From the NCBI GenBank assembly GCA_946415245.1, contig CAMKRS010000016.1, positions 1-39,652 of the forward strand: a stretch of DNA of 39,652 nt, written 5' to 3'. This document shows positions 17,827-26,884 of the stretch, one piece after another. Within the stretch, counting starts at the first letter, position 1; each line of letters starts with the position of its first letter. The notes below the pieces were generated by a model. It was not told the origin of the DNA, ran no database searches, and worked only from the letters and a program-made list of their open reading frames with translations. The DNA comes from an uncultured Prevotella sp. Lineage in GTDB: Bacteria > Bacteroidota > Bacteroidia > Bacteroidales > Bacteroidaceae. The position numbers and the translations under genes were made by a program.

Positions 17827-18675
17827 ATGCTGAGTGTAGAAGAATTAGTTGACAGACTGATTGATCTGTCGTTTGCAGAGGATATCGGCGATGGCGACCA
17901 TACCACGCTCTGCTGTATCCCTGAGGATGCGATGGGCAAGTCGCACTTGCTGATTAAGGAGGATGGTATCCTGGCTGGTGTGGAAATTGCAAAGAAAGTG
18001 TTCCACCGCTTTGACCCCACCATGCAGGTAGAGGTGTTGATGGGCGATGGTACCCGAGTGAAGAAGGGCGATATCGCTATGGTGGTGACAGGCAAGGTGC
18101 GTTCGCTGTTGCAGACGGAGCGTCTGATGCTCAACATCATGCAGCGCATGAGTGGTATTGCCACGATGACCGACAAGTATGTGCAGCGTCTGAAGGGTAC
18201 ACACACCCGTGTGCTCGACACCCGCAAGACTACACCGGGCATGCGTATGCTCGAGAAACAGGCTGTGAAGATCGGTGGTGGCTGTAACCATCGCATCGGT
18301 CTCTTCGATATGATCTTGCTGAAAGATAACCATGTTGACTTTGCTGGTGGAATCGTGAATGCCATCGACCGTTGTCATGCTTATCTGAAAGAAAAGGGAC
18401 TTGATTTGAAGATCGAGATCGAGGTACGCTCGTTCGAAGAGTTGCAACAGGTGCTCGATCACGGAGGGGTAGACCGTATCATGCTCGATAATTTCAGCGT
18501 TCCCGATACCAAGAAGGCTGTGGATATTATCGCAGGCCGTTTCGAGACGGAGTCGAGTGGGGGTATTACCTTCGATACCATTCGCGACTATGCCGAGCAA
18601 GGTGTCGACTTCGTCAGTGTTGGTGCACTCACGCACTCAGTCAAAGGACTTGATATGTCGTTTAAGGCGTGCTGA
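17827..18675 (+). CDS. nadC: Nicotinate-nucleotide pyrophosphorylase (quinolinate phosphoribosyltransferase)
   Basis: The 282-residue enzyme converts quinolinate and PRPP to nicotinate mononucleotide in NAD synthesis. Diagnostic stretches are FAEDIGDGDHTT, LNIMQRMSGIAT, the DTRKTTPGMRMLEKQAV core, GGGCNHRIGLFDMILLKDNH, and IEIEVRSFEE. An upstream in-frame ATG at 17797 would overlap the barrel gene by 17 bases; ATG 17827 is preferred because it begins at the family's usual N-terminus. It overlaps the following peptidase gene by seven bases. Confidence 0.95.
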   Translation: MLSVEELVDRLIDLSFAEDIGDGDHTTLCCIPEDAMGKSHLLIKEDGILAGVEIAKKVFHRFDPTMQVEVLMGDGTRVKKGDIAMVVTGKVRSLLQTERLMLNIMQRMSGIATMTDKYVQRLKGTHTRVLDTRKTTPGMRMLEKQAVKIGGGCNHRIGLFDMILLKDNHVDFAGGIVNAIDRCHAYLKEKGLDLKIEIEVRSFEELQQVLDHGGVDRIMLDNFSVPDTKKAVDIIAGRFETESSGGITFDTIRDYAEQGVDFVSVGALTHSVKGLDMSFKAC

Positions 18676-20336
18676 ATCAACTGCTGATAAGCCTTCTGCT
18701 AAGTATATTTACCCCGCCAGTGGATTATGACATTTCTCTGGCGGGGAATTTTGGTGAACCCCGTCCCAATCATTTTCACGGAGGTCTGGATATCTCTACC
18801 GATAATGTGGAGGGCAAGGTGATCTATTCCATTGGCGATGGCTACGTCAGTCGTATCACACAGGGCATCGATGGTTTCGGTAACGCCGTCTACGTCACCC
18901 ATCCTGAGGGCTATACCTCTGTTTATTGTCATCTGAAGTCGTTCTCGCCCCGTATCCAGGCTGCGCTGCGCGATTATCAGTATGCCCATGAGACAAATAT
19001 CCCCGATGCACGGTTGTCTCCTTTGGTATGTCCGGTATCACAAGGTCAGTTTATCGCTTTGAGTGGCAATACGGGCCATTCTACCGGGCCTCATCTCCAT
19101 CTCGAGATTCACGATACCGAGACGTGGGATATGCTCGATCCTTATGAATTCTTGAATGACTATATCAACGACTCCGTTCCTCCGCAGGCACATGGACTGA
19201 TGGCTGCTCCGATGTTGGGCGAAGGGGTGTTTAACAATAGCACCAAGAAACAAACCTTTGGTATTGCTGGTCATCAGCTCACTCAGGCGTTTACTGCCTG
19301 GGGAAAGGTGGGTTTTGCCCTCTGGGGCGATGACTATATGCAGGGCAATTATCATCACTATGGCATTCGTGAGACCATCCTGATGCTCGATGGCAATATG
19401 ATTTTCCGCTCAAACGTCGACCGTATTCCCGTAGGCAAGAATACATTCGTGAATGCGTGGGGAGATTATGACCATTGGCGACAAACCCGTCGTTGGTATT
19501 TGAAATCCTATATCGAGCCAGGCAACCAATTATCTATCCTTCACGCCGATAGTCTTCGTGGCATCGTCAATTTCAACGAGGAACGTGACTATCATCTGGA
19601 GTATATCCTTCGTGATTTCAAGGGTAACGAGAGCCATTACGCCTTCACGGTGCAGGGCGTTAGACAGGAGATTCCTCAGACCGAGATACCCATCGGACAA
19701 CGCTTCCTTTGGAATCAGACCAATTCATTCTCCTATCCAGGCGAGATGCAGCTGGTGGTGCCTTATGGCCTTTTGGCGGATGATATGATCCTGCAACCCG
19801 TTGTCGTCAGACAACCGGATCAGCTTTCCGACCGCTATTCGTTCTATCCCGTCAGTTATCCGCTGATGGCTGAGGGTGAACTGATGATCAGGGCCCGGCT
19901 GGAGAATATCGGCTCCGACCGTATCTTGTCTACGGAAGCCGACCCCTCGAAAATCTATATCCGTTCTTCTCTGGGGCGTTATATGGGTGGCGACTATCAA
20001 GACGGTTGGGTGGTAGGCCATATCAATGAACTGTGTTATGCCTATGCGCTCGATTATGATGATGAACCGCCTGCTATCAGTATCATTACCAATACAGAAA
20101 CAGCCTCTGATGTGTTGCGTCTGAATGTGAGCGATGCACAGAGTGGGGTAGCTACGTATAAGGGTACGATCGACGGGAAGTTTGTGGTATTTAATCCGCA
20201 GGAGAAGACCTCCCATGTGGTCTGTAACCTGCGTGAGTCGCCTATCCGAAAGACGGGCAAGCAGCATCAGCTTCTCTTTACCGCCACCGATCATCGCAAC
20301 AATACGCAAACAATTGAAACAAGTATAATATATTAA
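18669..20336 (+). CDS. M23-family metallopeptidase, exported
   Basis: The 555-residue protein begins with a GTG inside the end of nadC and has a short hydrophobic leader (LLISLLLSIF). The LytM/M23 domain comes first: GEPRPNHFHGGLDIS (HxxxD zinc ligands), VIYSIGDGYVSRI, VYVTHPEGYTSVYCHL, and SGNTGHSTGPHLHLEIHD (HxH). Such enzymes cleave peptide crosslinks in peptidoglycan. Some 370 residues of beta-rich sequence follow, with VSDAQSGVATYKGTIDGKFV resembling Ig-like repeats. The start could lie elsewhere, but no ATG gives a better leader. Confidence 0.87.
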   Translation: MLNQLLISLLLSIFTPPVDYDISLAGNFGEPRPNHFHGGLDISTDNVEGKVIYSIGDGYVSRITQGIDGFGNAVYVTHPEGYTSVYCHLKSFSPRIQAALRDYQYAHETNIPDARLSPLVCPVSQGQFIALSGNTGHSTGPHLHLEIHDTETWDMLDPYEFLNDYINDSVPPQAHGLMAAPMLGEGVFNNSTKKQTFGIAGHQLTQAFTAWGKVGFALWGDDYMQGNYHHYGIRETILMLDGNMIFRSNVDRIPVGKNTFVNAWGDYDHWRQTRRWYLKSYIEPGNQLSILHADSLRGIVNFNEERDYHLEYILRDFKGNESHYAFTVQGVRQEIPQTEIPIGQRFLWNQTNSFSYPGEMQLVVPYGLLADDMILQPVVVRQPDQLSDRYSFYPVSYPLMAEGELMIRARLENIGSDRILSTEADPSKIYIRSSLGRYMGGDYQDGWVVGHINELCYAYALDYDDEPPAISIITNTETASDVLRLNVSDAQSGVATYKGTIDGKFVVFNPQEKTSHVVCNLRESPIRKTGKQHQLLFTATDHRNNTQTIETSIIY

Positions 20337-20339
20337 GGT

Positions 20340-22058
20340 ATGAAAAGACATGTAATTCTTTCCGTCATGCTCGTCGCTGGTAGCTATGCGATGGCATGTA
20401 CCAATTTCATCGTAGGCAAGAAGGCCAGTGCCGATGGTTCTGTTTTCGTTACCTACAATGCTGACTCCTTTGGTGCCTTCATGCCCCTCTATCACTATCC
20501 CGCCGCCAAGCACCAGCCTGGCGAGATGCGTAAGGTCTACGAATGGGATACTGACAAGTATCTGGGTGAGATTGCTGAGGCTCCTGAGACCTGGAACGTC
20601 ATCGGCAACTCCAACGAGTGGCAGGTCACCATTGGCGAGACCACTTTCGGAGGTCGTGAGGAGATGGCCGATTCCACAGGCGTCATCGACTATGGTTCTC
20701 TGATTTACATCACCCTCCAGCGTGCCAAGACGGCTCGCGAGGCCCTGCAGATCATGACGCAGTTGGTAGAGCAGTATGGCTATTACTCCGAGGGCGAGAC
20801 CTTCTCTGTGGCTGACCCCAACGAGGCTTGGATGCTCGAGATGATGGGCTGCGGTCCTGATAGAGAAAAGTCCAAGGAACGTACCGTCTGGGTGGCTGTC
20901 CGTATCCCCGATGATGCGATTGCCGCTCACGCCAACCAGAGTCGTATCACGCAGTTCCTCGATGGCCGTTATACGCCAGTCAAGATGAAGGATCTGCTGA
21001 AGAAGTATCCTGTCGATGGCAAGAAACCCGTGCCTAATCTCGTGGTCTATTCCGACAATGTCGTGAAGTATGCCCGCACAATGGGGTGGTTTGATGGTAA
21101 GGATGCCGATTTCTCCTATAACGCTGCTTATGCCGCACCCGACTTCTCCGGACGTCGTTATTGCGAGGCGCGTGTGTGGAGTTTCTTCAACCGCTTTGCC
21201 GATGACTTCTCGCGTTATATGCCTTATGCTGAGGGTAAGGTGAAGGATGCGGAACCCATGCCGCTCTGGATCATCCCTAATAAGAAGGTTAGTCTTCAGG
21301 ATCTGCGTGTGGCGATGCGCGACCATTATGAAGGCACACCGTTTGCGCTCGATTCTGATATCGGTGGCGGTATCTATCAGATGCCTTACCGCCTCTCACC
21401 GCTGTCGTATAAGCTCGACGACAAGGACATGTTCAACGAGCGTCCTATCTCTACCTTCCAGACGGCCTGGTCGTTCATCTCGCAGATGCGTTCGTGGCTG
21501 CCTCGTGAGATTGGCGGCTGCTTCTGGTTTGGCAACGACGATGGCAATATGGTGGCCTATACCCCGATGTATTCCTGCATCACACGCATCCCGAAGTGCT
21601 TCTCTGATGAGGGTGTCGATGATGTAACCTTCTCGTTGGATAATGCCTATTGGGTCTGCAACTGGGTGAGCAACATGGTCTATCCCAAATACTCCCTGAT
21701 GTTCCCGTCGTTGCAGGCTGTGCGCGACTCTCTCGATGCCTCTTACGACAAACTCCAGGCACAGATCGAGGTGAAGGCGCAGTCGCTCGAAGGCGATGCC
21801 CGCGTGAAATACCTCACGGACTACAGTTGTCAGAAGGGCGACGAGATGATCGACCGTTGGCGTCAGCTGGCTTACTTCCTCATTGTGAAGTACAACGATA
21901 TGGTGGAAAAGCCTACCAATGCCGATGGCACCTTCAAGCGTAGTAAATATGGTAAGGGTGCAAGGGTTGTGCGTCCGGGTTATCCGAAGGAATATGCCCG
22001 TGAGATTCTCAAGCAGACAGGCGACAAACTGATTGTCCCAAAAGAAGAGAAAAAATAA
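20340..22058 (+). CDS. C69-family dipeptidase (PepD-like)
   Basis: The 572-residue protein is an N-terminal nucleophile hydrolase. A signal peptide-like start is followed by ACTNFIVGKKASADGSV, in which the Cys after MA becomes the N-terminal nucleophile. SNEWQVTIGETTFGGREE and FSVADPNEAWMLEMMGCG are further C69 hallmarks. These enzymes cleave a range of dipeptides. It starts three bases after the M23 peptidase, and the pair may recycle cell-wall or dietary peptides. Convergent hisB ends 15 bases downstream. Confidence 0.9.
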   Translation: MKRHVILSVMLVAGSYAMACTNFIVGKKASADGSVFVTYNADSFGAFMPLYHYPAAKHQPGEMRKVYEWDTDKYLGEIAEAPETWNVIGNSNEWQVTIGETTFGGREEMADSTGVIDYGSLIYITLQRAKTAREALQIMTQLVEQYGYYSEGETFSVADPNEAWMLEMMGCGPDREKSKERTVWVAVRIPDDAIAAHANQSRITQFLDGRYTPVKMKDLLKKYPVDGKKPVPNLVVYSDNVVKYARTMGWFDGKDADFSYNAAYAAPDFSGRRYCEARVWSFFNRFADDFSRYMPYAEGKVKDAEPMPLWIIPNKKVSLQDLRVAMRDHYEGTPFALDSDIGGGIYQMPYRLSPLSYKLDDKDMFNERPISTFQTAWSFISQMRSWLPREIGGCFWFGNDDGNMVAYTPMYSCITRIPKCFSDEGVDDVTFSLDNAYWVCNWVSNMVYPKYSLMFPSLQAVRDSLDASYDKLQAQIEVKAQSLEGDARVKYLTDYSCQKGDEMIDRWRQLAYFLIVKYNDMVEKPTNADGTFKRSKYGKGARVVRPGYPKEYAREILKQTGDKLIVPKEEKK

Positions 22059-22059
22059 A

Positions 22060-22085
22060 GGGACGCTTAAAACTTAAAGCATCCC
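22060..22085. terminator. Weak hairpin between convergent genes
   Basis: GGGACGCT and AGCATCCC form a stem with one mismatch around a 10-base A/T-rich loop, directly after the dipeptidase stop and over the last codons of hisB. There is no long T run, so termination is uncertain. Confidence 0.4.
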
Positions 22086-23144
22086 CTTCGTACTTGGCAG
22101 TTCGTAGTGATAGATATCACGTCGGACTGCCATTTTCAGACTCCGTGCAAGAGCCTTGAAGATCCCCTCTATCTTATGATGCTCGTTCTGACCCTCGGCC
22201 TTGATGTTCAGGTTCATCTTCGCAGCATCCGAAAGACTCTTGAAGAAATGCAAGAACATCTCCGTGGGCATCTCGCCGATCTTCTCACGGGTAAACTCCG
22301 CATCCCACACCAGCCAGGCTCGGCCTCCGAAGTCGAGGGCTACGCTGCACAGACAGTCGTCCATCGGCAGACAATAGCCGTAGCGCTCGATACCACGCTT
22401 ATTGCCCAGAGCCGTGAGGATACATTCACCCAATGCGATGGCCGTATCCTCGATGGTATGGTGCTCATCTACTTCCAGATCGCCCTTCGTATGAATCAGC
22501 AGGTCGATGCTGCCGTGCTTGCCGATCTGCTCCAGCATATGGTCGAAGAATCCTAAACCCGTAGAGATGTCACATTTGCCTGTACCGTCGAGGTTCACCT
22601 TGATATGGATATCGGTCTCTTTGGTGGTGCGACGCACTTCGGCCGTACGCTCCCCAGCAAACAACAGTTCGGCAATCTTGTCCCATGACATGCCTTCATC
22701 AGAGAGTATCAACGACTTACAGCCGATATTCTCCGCAAACTTTCTGTCGGTCTCGCGGTCACCGATCACGTAACTATTGGCGATGTCGTACTCGGGATCG
22801 TTCATATATTTCTCCACCAGTCCGGTATTGGGCTTGCGCGTGGGGGCGTTGTCCTCGGGGAAATGGGGGTCAACCAGTATCTCGTCGAAGGTAATACCCT
22901 CGCTTTCTAAGGTCTGCAAGATGAAGTTCTGTACAGGCCAGAAGGTGTCCTCGGGGAAGGCGTCAGTACCCAGCCCGTCCTGATTGCTCACCATCACGAA
23001 CTCGAAATCGGTATGCTCGCGGATGAAGTGCAGGTTACGGAACACGCCCTTGGTGAATTTCAACTTCTCAAAGGCATCAATCTGCTCGTCGGCAGGCTCT
23101 TCTATCAGCGTACCGTCACGGTCGATAAACAGTATTCTCCTCAT
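22074..23144 (-). CDS. hisB: Bifunctional histidinol-phosphatase/imidazoleglycerol-phosphate dehydratase
   Basis: The 356-residue protein fuses two histidine-synthesis enzymes. Residues 1 to about 165 are a HAD phosphatase (FIDRDGTL near the start, [17 protein letters not shown]). Residues of about 170-356 are the dehydratase, with [39 protein letters not shown] and [17 protein letters not shown], the two HH metal sites. No other his gene is adjacent. Its ATG overlaps the stop of an upstream membrane-protein gene by four bases, so the two are likely cotranscribed. Confidence 0.96.
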   Translation of the reverse strand: MRRILFIDRDGTLIEEPADEQIDAFEKLKFTKGVFRNLHFIREHTDFEFVMVSNQDGLGTDAFPEDTFWPVQNFILQTLESEGITFDEILVDPHFPEDNAPTRKPNTGLVEKYMNDPEYDIANSYVIGDRETDRKFAENIGCKSLILSDEGMSWDKIAELLFAGERTAEVRRTTKETDIHIKVNLDGTGKCDISTGLGFFDHMLEQIGKHGSIDLLIHTKGDLEVDEHHTIEDTAIALGECILTALGNKRGIERYGYCLPMDDCLCSVALDFGGRAWLVWDAEFTREKIGEMPTEMFLHFFKSLSDAAKMNLNIKAEGQNEHHKIEGIFKALARSLKMAVRRDIYHYELPSTKGML

Positions 23145-24022
23145 TGCTGTTGTTTGTTAAAGTCTTGTTTCTCTTGTTCTTGCGCGTCAATCGAACCATA
23201 CATATAATAGATGGGGAACAACACGGACATCATCACATATGCCTGCAGGAATCCGATAATCAGGAAGGTGCCTGCAGCCAGAGCCGGCATATATGAGGGT
23301 AGGGCGTAGGGATCGCCCATTGCCACACCCAGCACCGATTGGGTATTAGCCAGCGAGAGGATGGTGGCGGGCAGCGAGAGTACCAGCATCAGCAGCAGCT
23401 CGACAATCGTGGCTGCTAGTACCACGATGAAGATGAAGCCCCAGCGGCGCATGCCCACACCATAGCCGATCTTGAACTGCTTCCAGAAGCCGATGCCGTC
23501 GTTCAGGATATAGCGCATCGTGATATAGGCCAACGGCAACAGCAGACAGAGGATAATCAGACTGCCTAAGGTGAAGAATCCGACGGCGGTGTAAGCGGAA
23601 AAAGCCAGATACTTCACGGCGATGGCACTCATGCCTGCGATGATGGCAGCTGCGACCAGCAGGATCACAAACACACACAGCCAGCACTTGATGGTACGGC
23701 CGAAGATGTGGGTATCGATGCTGAACCATTTGGCGGGGCGGAGGATACTGCCGAACGTCTGGTGCTGCTTGAGCACACTGAAGCCGTAGGAGGCAAACAG
23801 ACACTCCACGATGATGAGAACGGCTGCCGTGATGGGTATCAGTCTGGGCATCATGATCATGAGGGCACCACTCACACTGCAGAACAGCGCATAGATGAGG
23901 GCTGCCACCCACGAATATCTGAAGATATGCTTGAAATGACCGGTAAAAAGTCTGTAGCCTGCGCTGATACAACCTCGGCTGCTACGCACTTTCAATAGGA
24001 TATCATCTTTCTCTTTTTCCAT
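23141..24022 (-). CDS. Predicted polytopic membrane protein
   Basis: The 293-residue protein starts with a charged cytoplasmic segment ([17 protein letters not shown]) and contains about six hydrophobic stretches, for example [59 protein letters not shown] and [19 protein letters not shown]. It ends in a Gln/Lys-rich tail. No family was recognised with confidence. It is translationally coupled to hisB. A -7 box lies upstream at 24054-24061. A transport or envelope role is possible but unsupported. Confidence 0.8.
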   Translation of the reverse strand: MEKEKDDILLKVRSSRGCISAGYRLFTGHFKHIFRYSWVAALIYALFCSVSGALMIMMPRLIPITAAVLIIVECLFASYGFSVLKQHQTFGSILRPAKWFSIDTHIFGRTIKCWLCVFVILLVAAAIIAGMSAIAVKYLAFSAYTAVGFFTLGSLIILCLLLPLAYITMRYILNDGIGFWKQFKIGYGVGMRRWGFIFIVVLAATIVELLLMLVLSLPATILSLANTQSVLGVAMGDPYALPSYMPALAAGTFLIIGFLQAYVMMSVLFPIYYMYGSIDAQEQEKQDFNKQQQ

Positions 24023-24053
24023 ATTTTCGCGTTTTGAATCACTTTTCGATGTG

Positions 24054-24061
24054 CAAAGGTA
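24054..24061 (-). promoter_or_regulatory. -7 box for the membrane protein/hisB pair
   Basis: On the minus strand this reads TACCTTTG, 32 bases before the start codon. Confidence 0.55.
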
Positions 24062-24105
24062 CGAAATAATTCATAATTAATAATGCATAATTCATAATAA
24101 TTTAG

Positions 24106-24113
24106 TAATTTTG
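24106..24113 (+). promoter_or_regulatory. -7 box for the Gfo/Idh/MocA oxidoreductase gene
   Basis: TAATTTTG fits TAnnTTTG, 18 bases before the ATG, in a divergent gap that also holds the ATTCATAATT repeats. Confidence 0.55.
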
Positions 24114-24130
24114 CACCAAAATTAGATTGT

Positions 24131-25123
24131 ATGAAGAAGTTGCAGTGGGGATTCATCGGTTGCGGCGAGGTGGTAGAGACCAAAAGTGGCCCCGCCTTCA
24201 GCGAGGTGGAGGGCTCGAGCGTGGTGGCTGTCATGAGCCGTACGGAGCGTCGCGCCAGGACCTATGCCGTGAAGCATGGCATTGCCAAATGGTATACCGA
24301 TGCCCAGGAACTCATCGACGATCCTGATGTCAATGCCGTCTATATCGCCACACCGCCCTCGAGTCACGCCACTTATGCCATTATGGCGATGAAAGCGGGC
24401 AAACCCGTGTATGTGGAAAAACCCCTGGCCTCGAGCTATGAGGATTGTGCCCGCATCAATCGTATTTCCGAACAGACGGGCGTGCCTTGCTTTGTGGCTT
24501 ACTATCGTCGGTATCTGCCTTATTTTCAGAAAGTTTTCGATATTGTTAAAAGTGGTACTATAGGTCAGGTTATCAATGTTCAGGTGCGCTATACAGAGCC
24601 GCTTCGTACCGCTGATGCCGAGGCTATCAAAAACGGCGAAGACCTGCCTTGGCGCCTGCATCCGGAGATTGCGGGTGGTGGTTATTTCTATGATATGGCC
24701 CCGCACCAGCTCGATCTCTTGCAACATATGTTTGGTGTGATTCTCGAAGCACGAGGCATTTGCAGCAATCGCGGCGGATATTATGATGCTGAGGATTCAG
24801 TGAGTGCTTGTTTTCGTTTTGAGAACGGTCTGCCTGGCAGCGGCTCGTGGTGCTATGTGGCGCACGAGAGTGCCCGTGAGGACTGTATCGAGATTATCGG
24901 TACCGAAGGACTCGTGAGTTTCTCGATCTTCGACTATCAACCCATCCGCCTGCAGACGAGCGAGGGCGATCAGGAAATCACCGTTCCCAATCCGCCCTAC
25001 GTGCAGTATCCCATCATCAAGAATGTCATCGAGCATCTGCAAGGCATCGGCGTCTGCACCTGTACCAGTGTCTCAGCCACGCCTGTCAACTGGGCGATGG
25101 ACCGTATCCTGGGTAAATTCTAA
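24131..25123 (+). CDS. Gfo/Idh/MocA-family NAD(P)-dependent oxidoreductase
   Basis: The 330-residue protein has a Rossmann fold start (LQWGFIGCGEVVETKSGPAF), AVYIATPPSSHATYA, and KPVYVEKPLASSYEDCARI with the EKP motif typical of the family, then the catalytic-domain segment GGGYFYDMAPHQLDLLQHMFG. Members oxidise or reduce sugars, inositols or related polyols; the substrate here is unknown. It stands at the head of a short rightward set with the DUF1460 lipoprotein 16 bases downstream. Confidence 0.92.
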   Translation: MKKLQWGFIGCGEVVETKSGPAFSEVEGSSVVAVMSRTERRARTYAVKHGIAKWYTDAQELIDDPDVNAVYIATPPSSHATYAIMAMKAGKPVYVEKPLASSYEDCARINRISEQTGVPCFVAYYRRYLPYFQKVFDIVKSGTIGQVINVQVRYTEPLRTADAEAIKNGEDLPWRLHPEIAGGGYFYDMAPHQLDLLQHMFGVILEARGICSNRGGYYDAEDSVSACFRFENGLPGSGSWCYVAHESAREDCIEIIGTEGLVSFSIFDYQPIRLQTSEGDQEITVPNPPYVQYPIIKNVIEHLQGIGVCTCTSVSATPVNWAMDRILGKF

Positions 25124-25139
25124 CATCAACCAGAAAGAA

Positions 25140-26102
25140 ATGAAACATTCATCACATATCATCCTGCTCCTTGCCATTTGTGCGCTCATCTGGCCGTTGC
25201 AGTCGTGTGCCAATGGCGGAGCCCCTAAGACCGAGGCCAGCTCTTCTGAGAATTCCGAATACTCTGATTCCTCCGAGTATTCTGAAAACTCCGATTCCTC
25301 CGACCCCTCCGATGCCAAGAAGCCTGGCTACCGTATCTTCATCGAGGGCCTGCTCCAAGATGCCAGTAAGAAGAAATCCGATACTTGCTTCCCGCTGTTC
25401 TTTGCCCGCGAGTTCCTCGATGTGCCCTATGTGGCCCATACCCTCGAGGTGAACGACCAGGAAGAGTTGGTGATTAATGTGCGCGAGCTCGACTGCACCA
25501 CACTCGTAGAGACCGTCACCGCTCTCACGCTTTGTGCCTATCAGAAGCAGTTTACTTTTGCCGCCTACCAGAATAACCTCCGCAACATGCGTTACTATAA
25601 TGGCGTCATCGATGGCTATCCCTCGCGCATCCATTATTTCACCGATTGGATTGTCACGAATCAGAAAGTCGGCATCGTCAGCGAGATCCAGCAGCCTAAT
25701 CCGCCCTTTACGGCCGTGCAGACCGTCAAGGTCAATTATATGAGTGAGCATCCCCAGAGCTATAAGGCCCTGAAGGCTCACCCCGAGTATGTGACCGACA
25801 TCAAGAAGACGGAGCAGCGCATCACTGGACAGAAGTTTTGTTTCATCCCCAAGTCTGAGGTGAAGGACACGAAGGCGATGCGTGAGGCCGTACACGATGG
25901 CGACATCATTGCCATCACCTGCAACAAGCCCGGTCTCGACATTGCCCATCTGGGCTTTGCCGTATGGCAGAAAGACGGACTGCACCTGCTCAATGCCTCA
26001 CAGTTGCACAAGAAGGTGATCGAAGAGCCTATGACGCTCTATCAGTATCTCCAGAAGCATCCCTCTCACACCGGCATCCGAATCATCAGAATCAACCATT
26101 AA
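25140..26102 (+). CDS. DUF1460 family lipoprotein (predicted cell-wall amidase-like)
   Basis: The 320-residue protein has a lipoprotein signal (lipobox LQSC at the end of the leader) and an acidic serine-rich linker with repeated YSDSSEYSENSDSS units over about residues 35-60. The remainder matches DUF1460 (PF07313), a papain-like/CHAP-type amidase family: ELDCTTLVETVTALTLCAY with the probable catalytic Cys, GYPSRIHYFTDWI, and DIAHLGFAVWQKDGLHLLNAS with the probable His. Homologues act on muropeptides. An upstream in-frame start at 25023 lies inside the previous gene and lacks a leader, so ATG 25140 is chosen. Confidence 0.88.
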   Translation: MKHSSHIILLLAICALIWPLQSCANGGAPKTEASSSENSEYSDSSEYSENSDSSDPSDAKKPGYRIFIEGLLQDASKKKSDTCFPLFFAREFLDVPYVAHTLEVNDQEELVINVRELDCTTLVETVTALTLCAYQKQFTFAAYQNNLRNMRYYNGVIDGYPSRIHYFTDWIVTNQKVGIVSEIQQPNPPFTAVQTVKVNYMSEHPQSYKALKAHPEYVTDIKKTEQRITGQKFCFIPKSEVKDTKAMREAVHDGDIIAITCNKPGLDIAHLGFAVWQKDGLHLLNASQLHKKVIEEPMTLYQYLQKHPSHTGIRIIRINH

Positions 26103-26134
26103 ATAGTCAAATTGTAAATAGTCAAATAGGAATT

Positions 26135-26524
26135 ATGGAATTACCCGATTTTATGAACTATGGTGGGAAGTTCTCTAAGAGAGACTTCGCCGAAAAGATC
26201 TCCCGCATTGCCAAGCGTGCAGGTGCCAAACTCGTCTATGCTGCCCTGATCCTCTATTATACGTTGCAGAGCGACAAGGTGAGCAAGAAGGATAAGGCCA
26301 TTATCATCGGAGCACTGGGCTACATGATCAGTCCGCTCGATGCCATTCCCGATGCCATTCCCATTGCCGGTCTGACCGACGACCTTGCCGTGCTGCTCTA
26401 TGTGCTGAAAAAGGTCTGGTCTGACATCGATCCTGAGATTCAGGCAAAAGCCAAGAAACGTCTCTCGAAATGGTTTGATGAAGACGAGATAGCTGAAATC
26501 GGCAACCTCTTCGATAGCGAGTGA
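26135..26524 (+). CDS. YkvA/DUF1232 family small membrane protein
   Basis: The 129-residue protein has the DUF1232 core: SKKDKAIIIGALGYMISPLD followed by AIPDAIPIAGLTDDLAVLLY, with two hydrophobic stretches. The family is widespread and of unknown function. ATG 26135 is chosen because GGAATT lies upstream and the frame before it runs through the preceding gene. Direct repeats of AATAGTCAAA sit in the 32-base gap. The C-terminus is charged (KKRLSKWFDEDEIAEIG). A terminator follows. Confidence 0.85.
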   Translation: MELPDFMNYGGKFSKRDFAEKISRIAKRAGAKLVYAALILYYTLQSDKVSKKDKAIIIGALGYMISPLDAIPDAIPIAGLTDDLAVLLYVLKKVWSDIDPEIQAKAKKRLSKWFDEDEIAEIGNLFDSE

Positions 26525-26540
26525 TTATTTATGAAAAAAA

Positions 26541-26575
26541 GGAATCCCCAACCTTTTCGGCTGGGGATCTTTTTT
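26541..26575 (+). terminator. Rho-independent terminator after the YkvA-like gene
   Basis: ATCCCCAACC (26544-26553) pairs with GGCTGGGGAT (26559-26568), one mismatch, loop TTTTC, followed by CTTTTTT. It lies 20 bases after the stop and also faces the end of tRNA-Cys. Confidence 0.85.
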
Positions 26576-26581
26576 GCTCTG

Positions 26582-26653
26582 AGGTGCCTGGCGGATTCGA
26601 ACCGCCGTAGACGGTTTTGCAGACCGTTGACTAAGCCACTCATCCAAGGCACC
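26582..26653 (-). tRNA. tRNA-Cys (anticodon GCA)
   Basis: The minus strand folds with acceptor GGTGCCT/AGGCACC, anticodon stem ACGGT/ACCGT with loop CTGCAAA (anticodon GCA), and T arm GGCGG-TTCGAAT-CCGCC. The discriminator base is T. CCA is not encoded. Confidence 0.95.
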
Positions 26654-26684
26654 GAGTAAACGGGCGTTTTTTCAAATGCGGGTG

Positions 26685-26715
26685 CAAAGGTAGTTATTTT
26701 TCTCGACACCGCAAA
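26685..26715 (-). promoter_or_regulatory. Promoter of tRNA-Cys inside the end of a small CDS
   Basis: TACCTTTG (complement 26685-26692) and TTTG (complement 26712-26715) are 19 bases apart. The -33 box lies within the last codons of the Cys-rich membrane-protein gene. Confidence 0.7.
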
Positions 26716-26867
26716 ATTTTACGACGACTTTTTTTCTTCTTCATACAATTTTCCGCCAAAGCACAGCCTTCGCACGCCTCATTATCGTTTGTAAGCGCCC
26801 TATAAATGCGCCAGGCAGCATAGCCCACAGCCAGAATCAGTATGATTATCACAATCGCCTGCTGCAT
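26694..26867 (-). CDS. FeoB-associated-type Cys-rich small membrane protein, 57 aa
   Basis: The translation has one N-terminal membrane helix (MQQAIVIIILILAVGYAAW), then RIYRALTND, a CEGC pair at about residues 32-35, a further Cys at 41, and a lysine/arginine-rich tail. This is the pattern of the FeoB-associated Cys-rich membrane proteins (PF12669), usually encoded beside the ferrous iron transporter. No feoB lies in the window. The second of two adjacent ATG codons (26867) is preferred because GAGGA lies five bases before it. The gene follows the lipid kinase gene by 17 bases on the same strand. Confidence 0.75.
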   Translation of the reverse strand: MQQAIVIIILILAVGYAAWRIYRALTNDNEACEGCALAENCMKKKKSRRKILRCREK

Positions 26868-26884
26868 CATTCCTCTTTCCTCTC

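Noticed and set aside
19725..21326. Long antisense frame (533 aa) opposite the M23 and C69 peptidase genes
   Set aside because: Both sense genes have clear motifs; the antisense product is histidine/isoleucine/arginine-rich with no recognisable domain.
24131..25123. Specific name such as inositol 2-dehydrogenase for the Gfo/Idh/MocA protein
   Set aside because: The family motifs are clear but nothing in the sequence or neighbours fixes the substrate.
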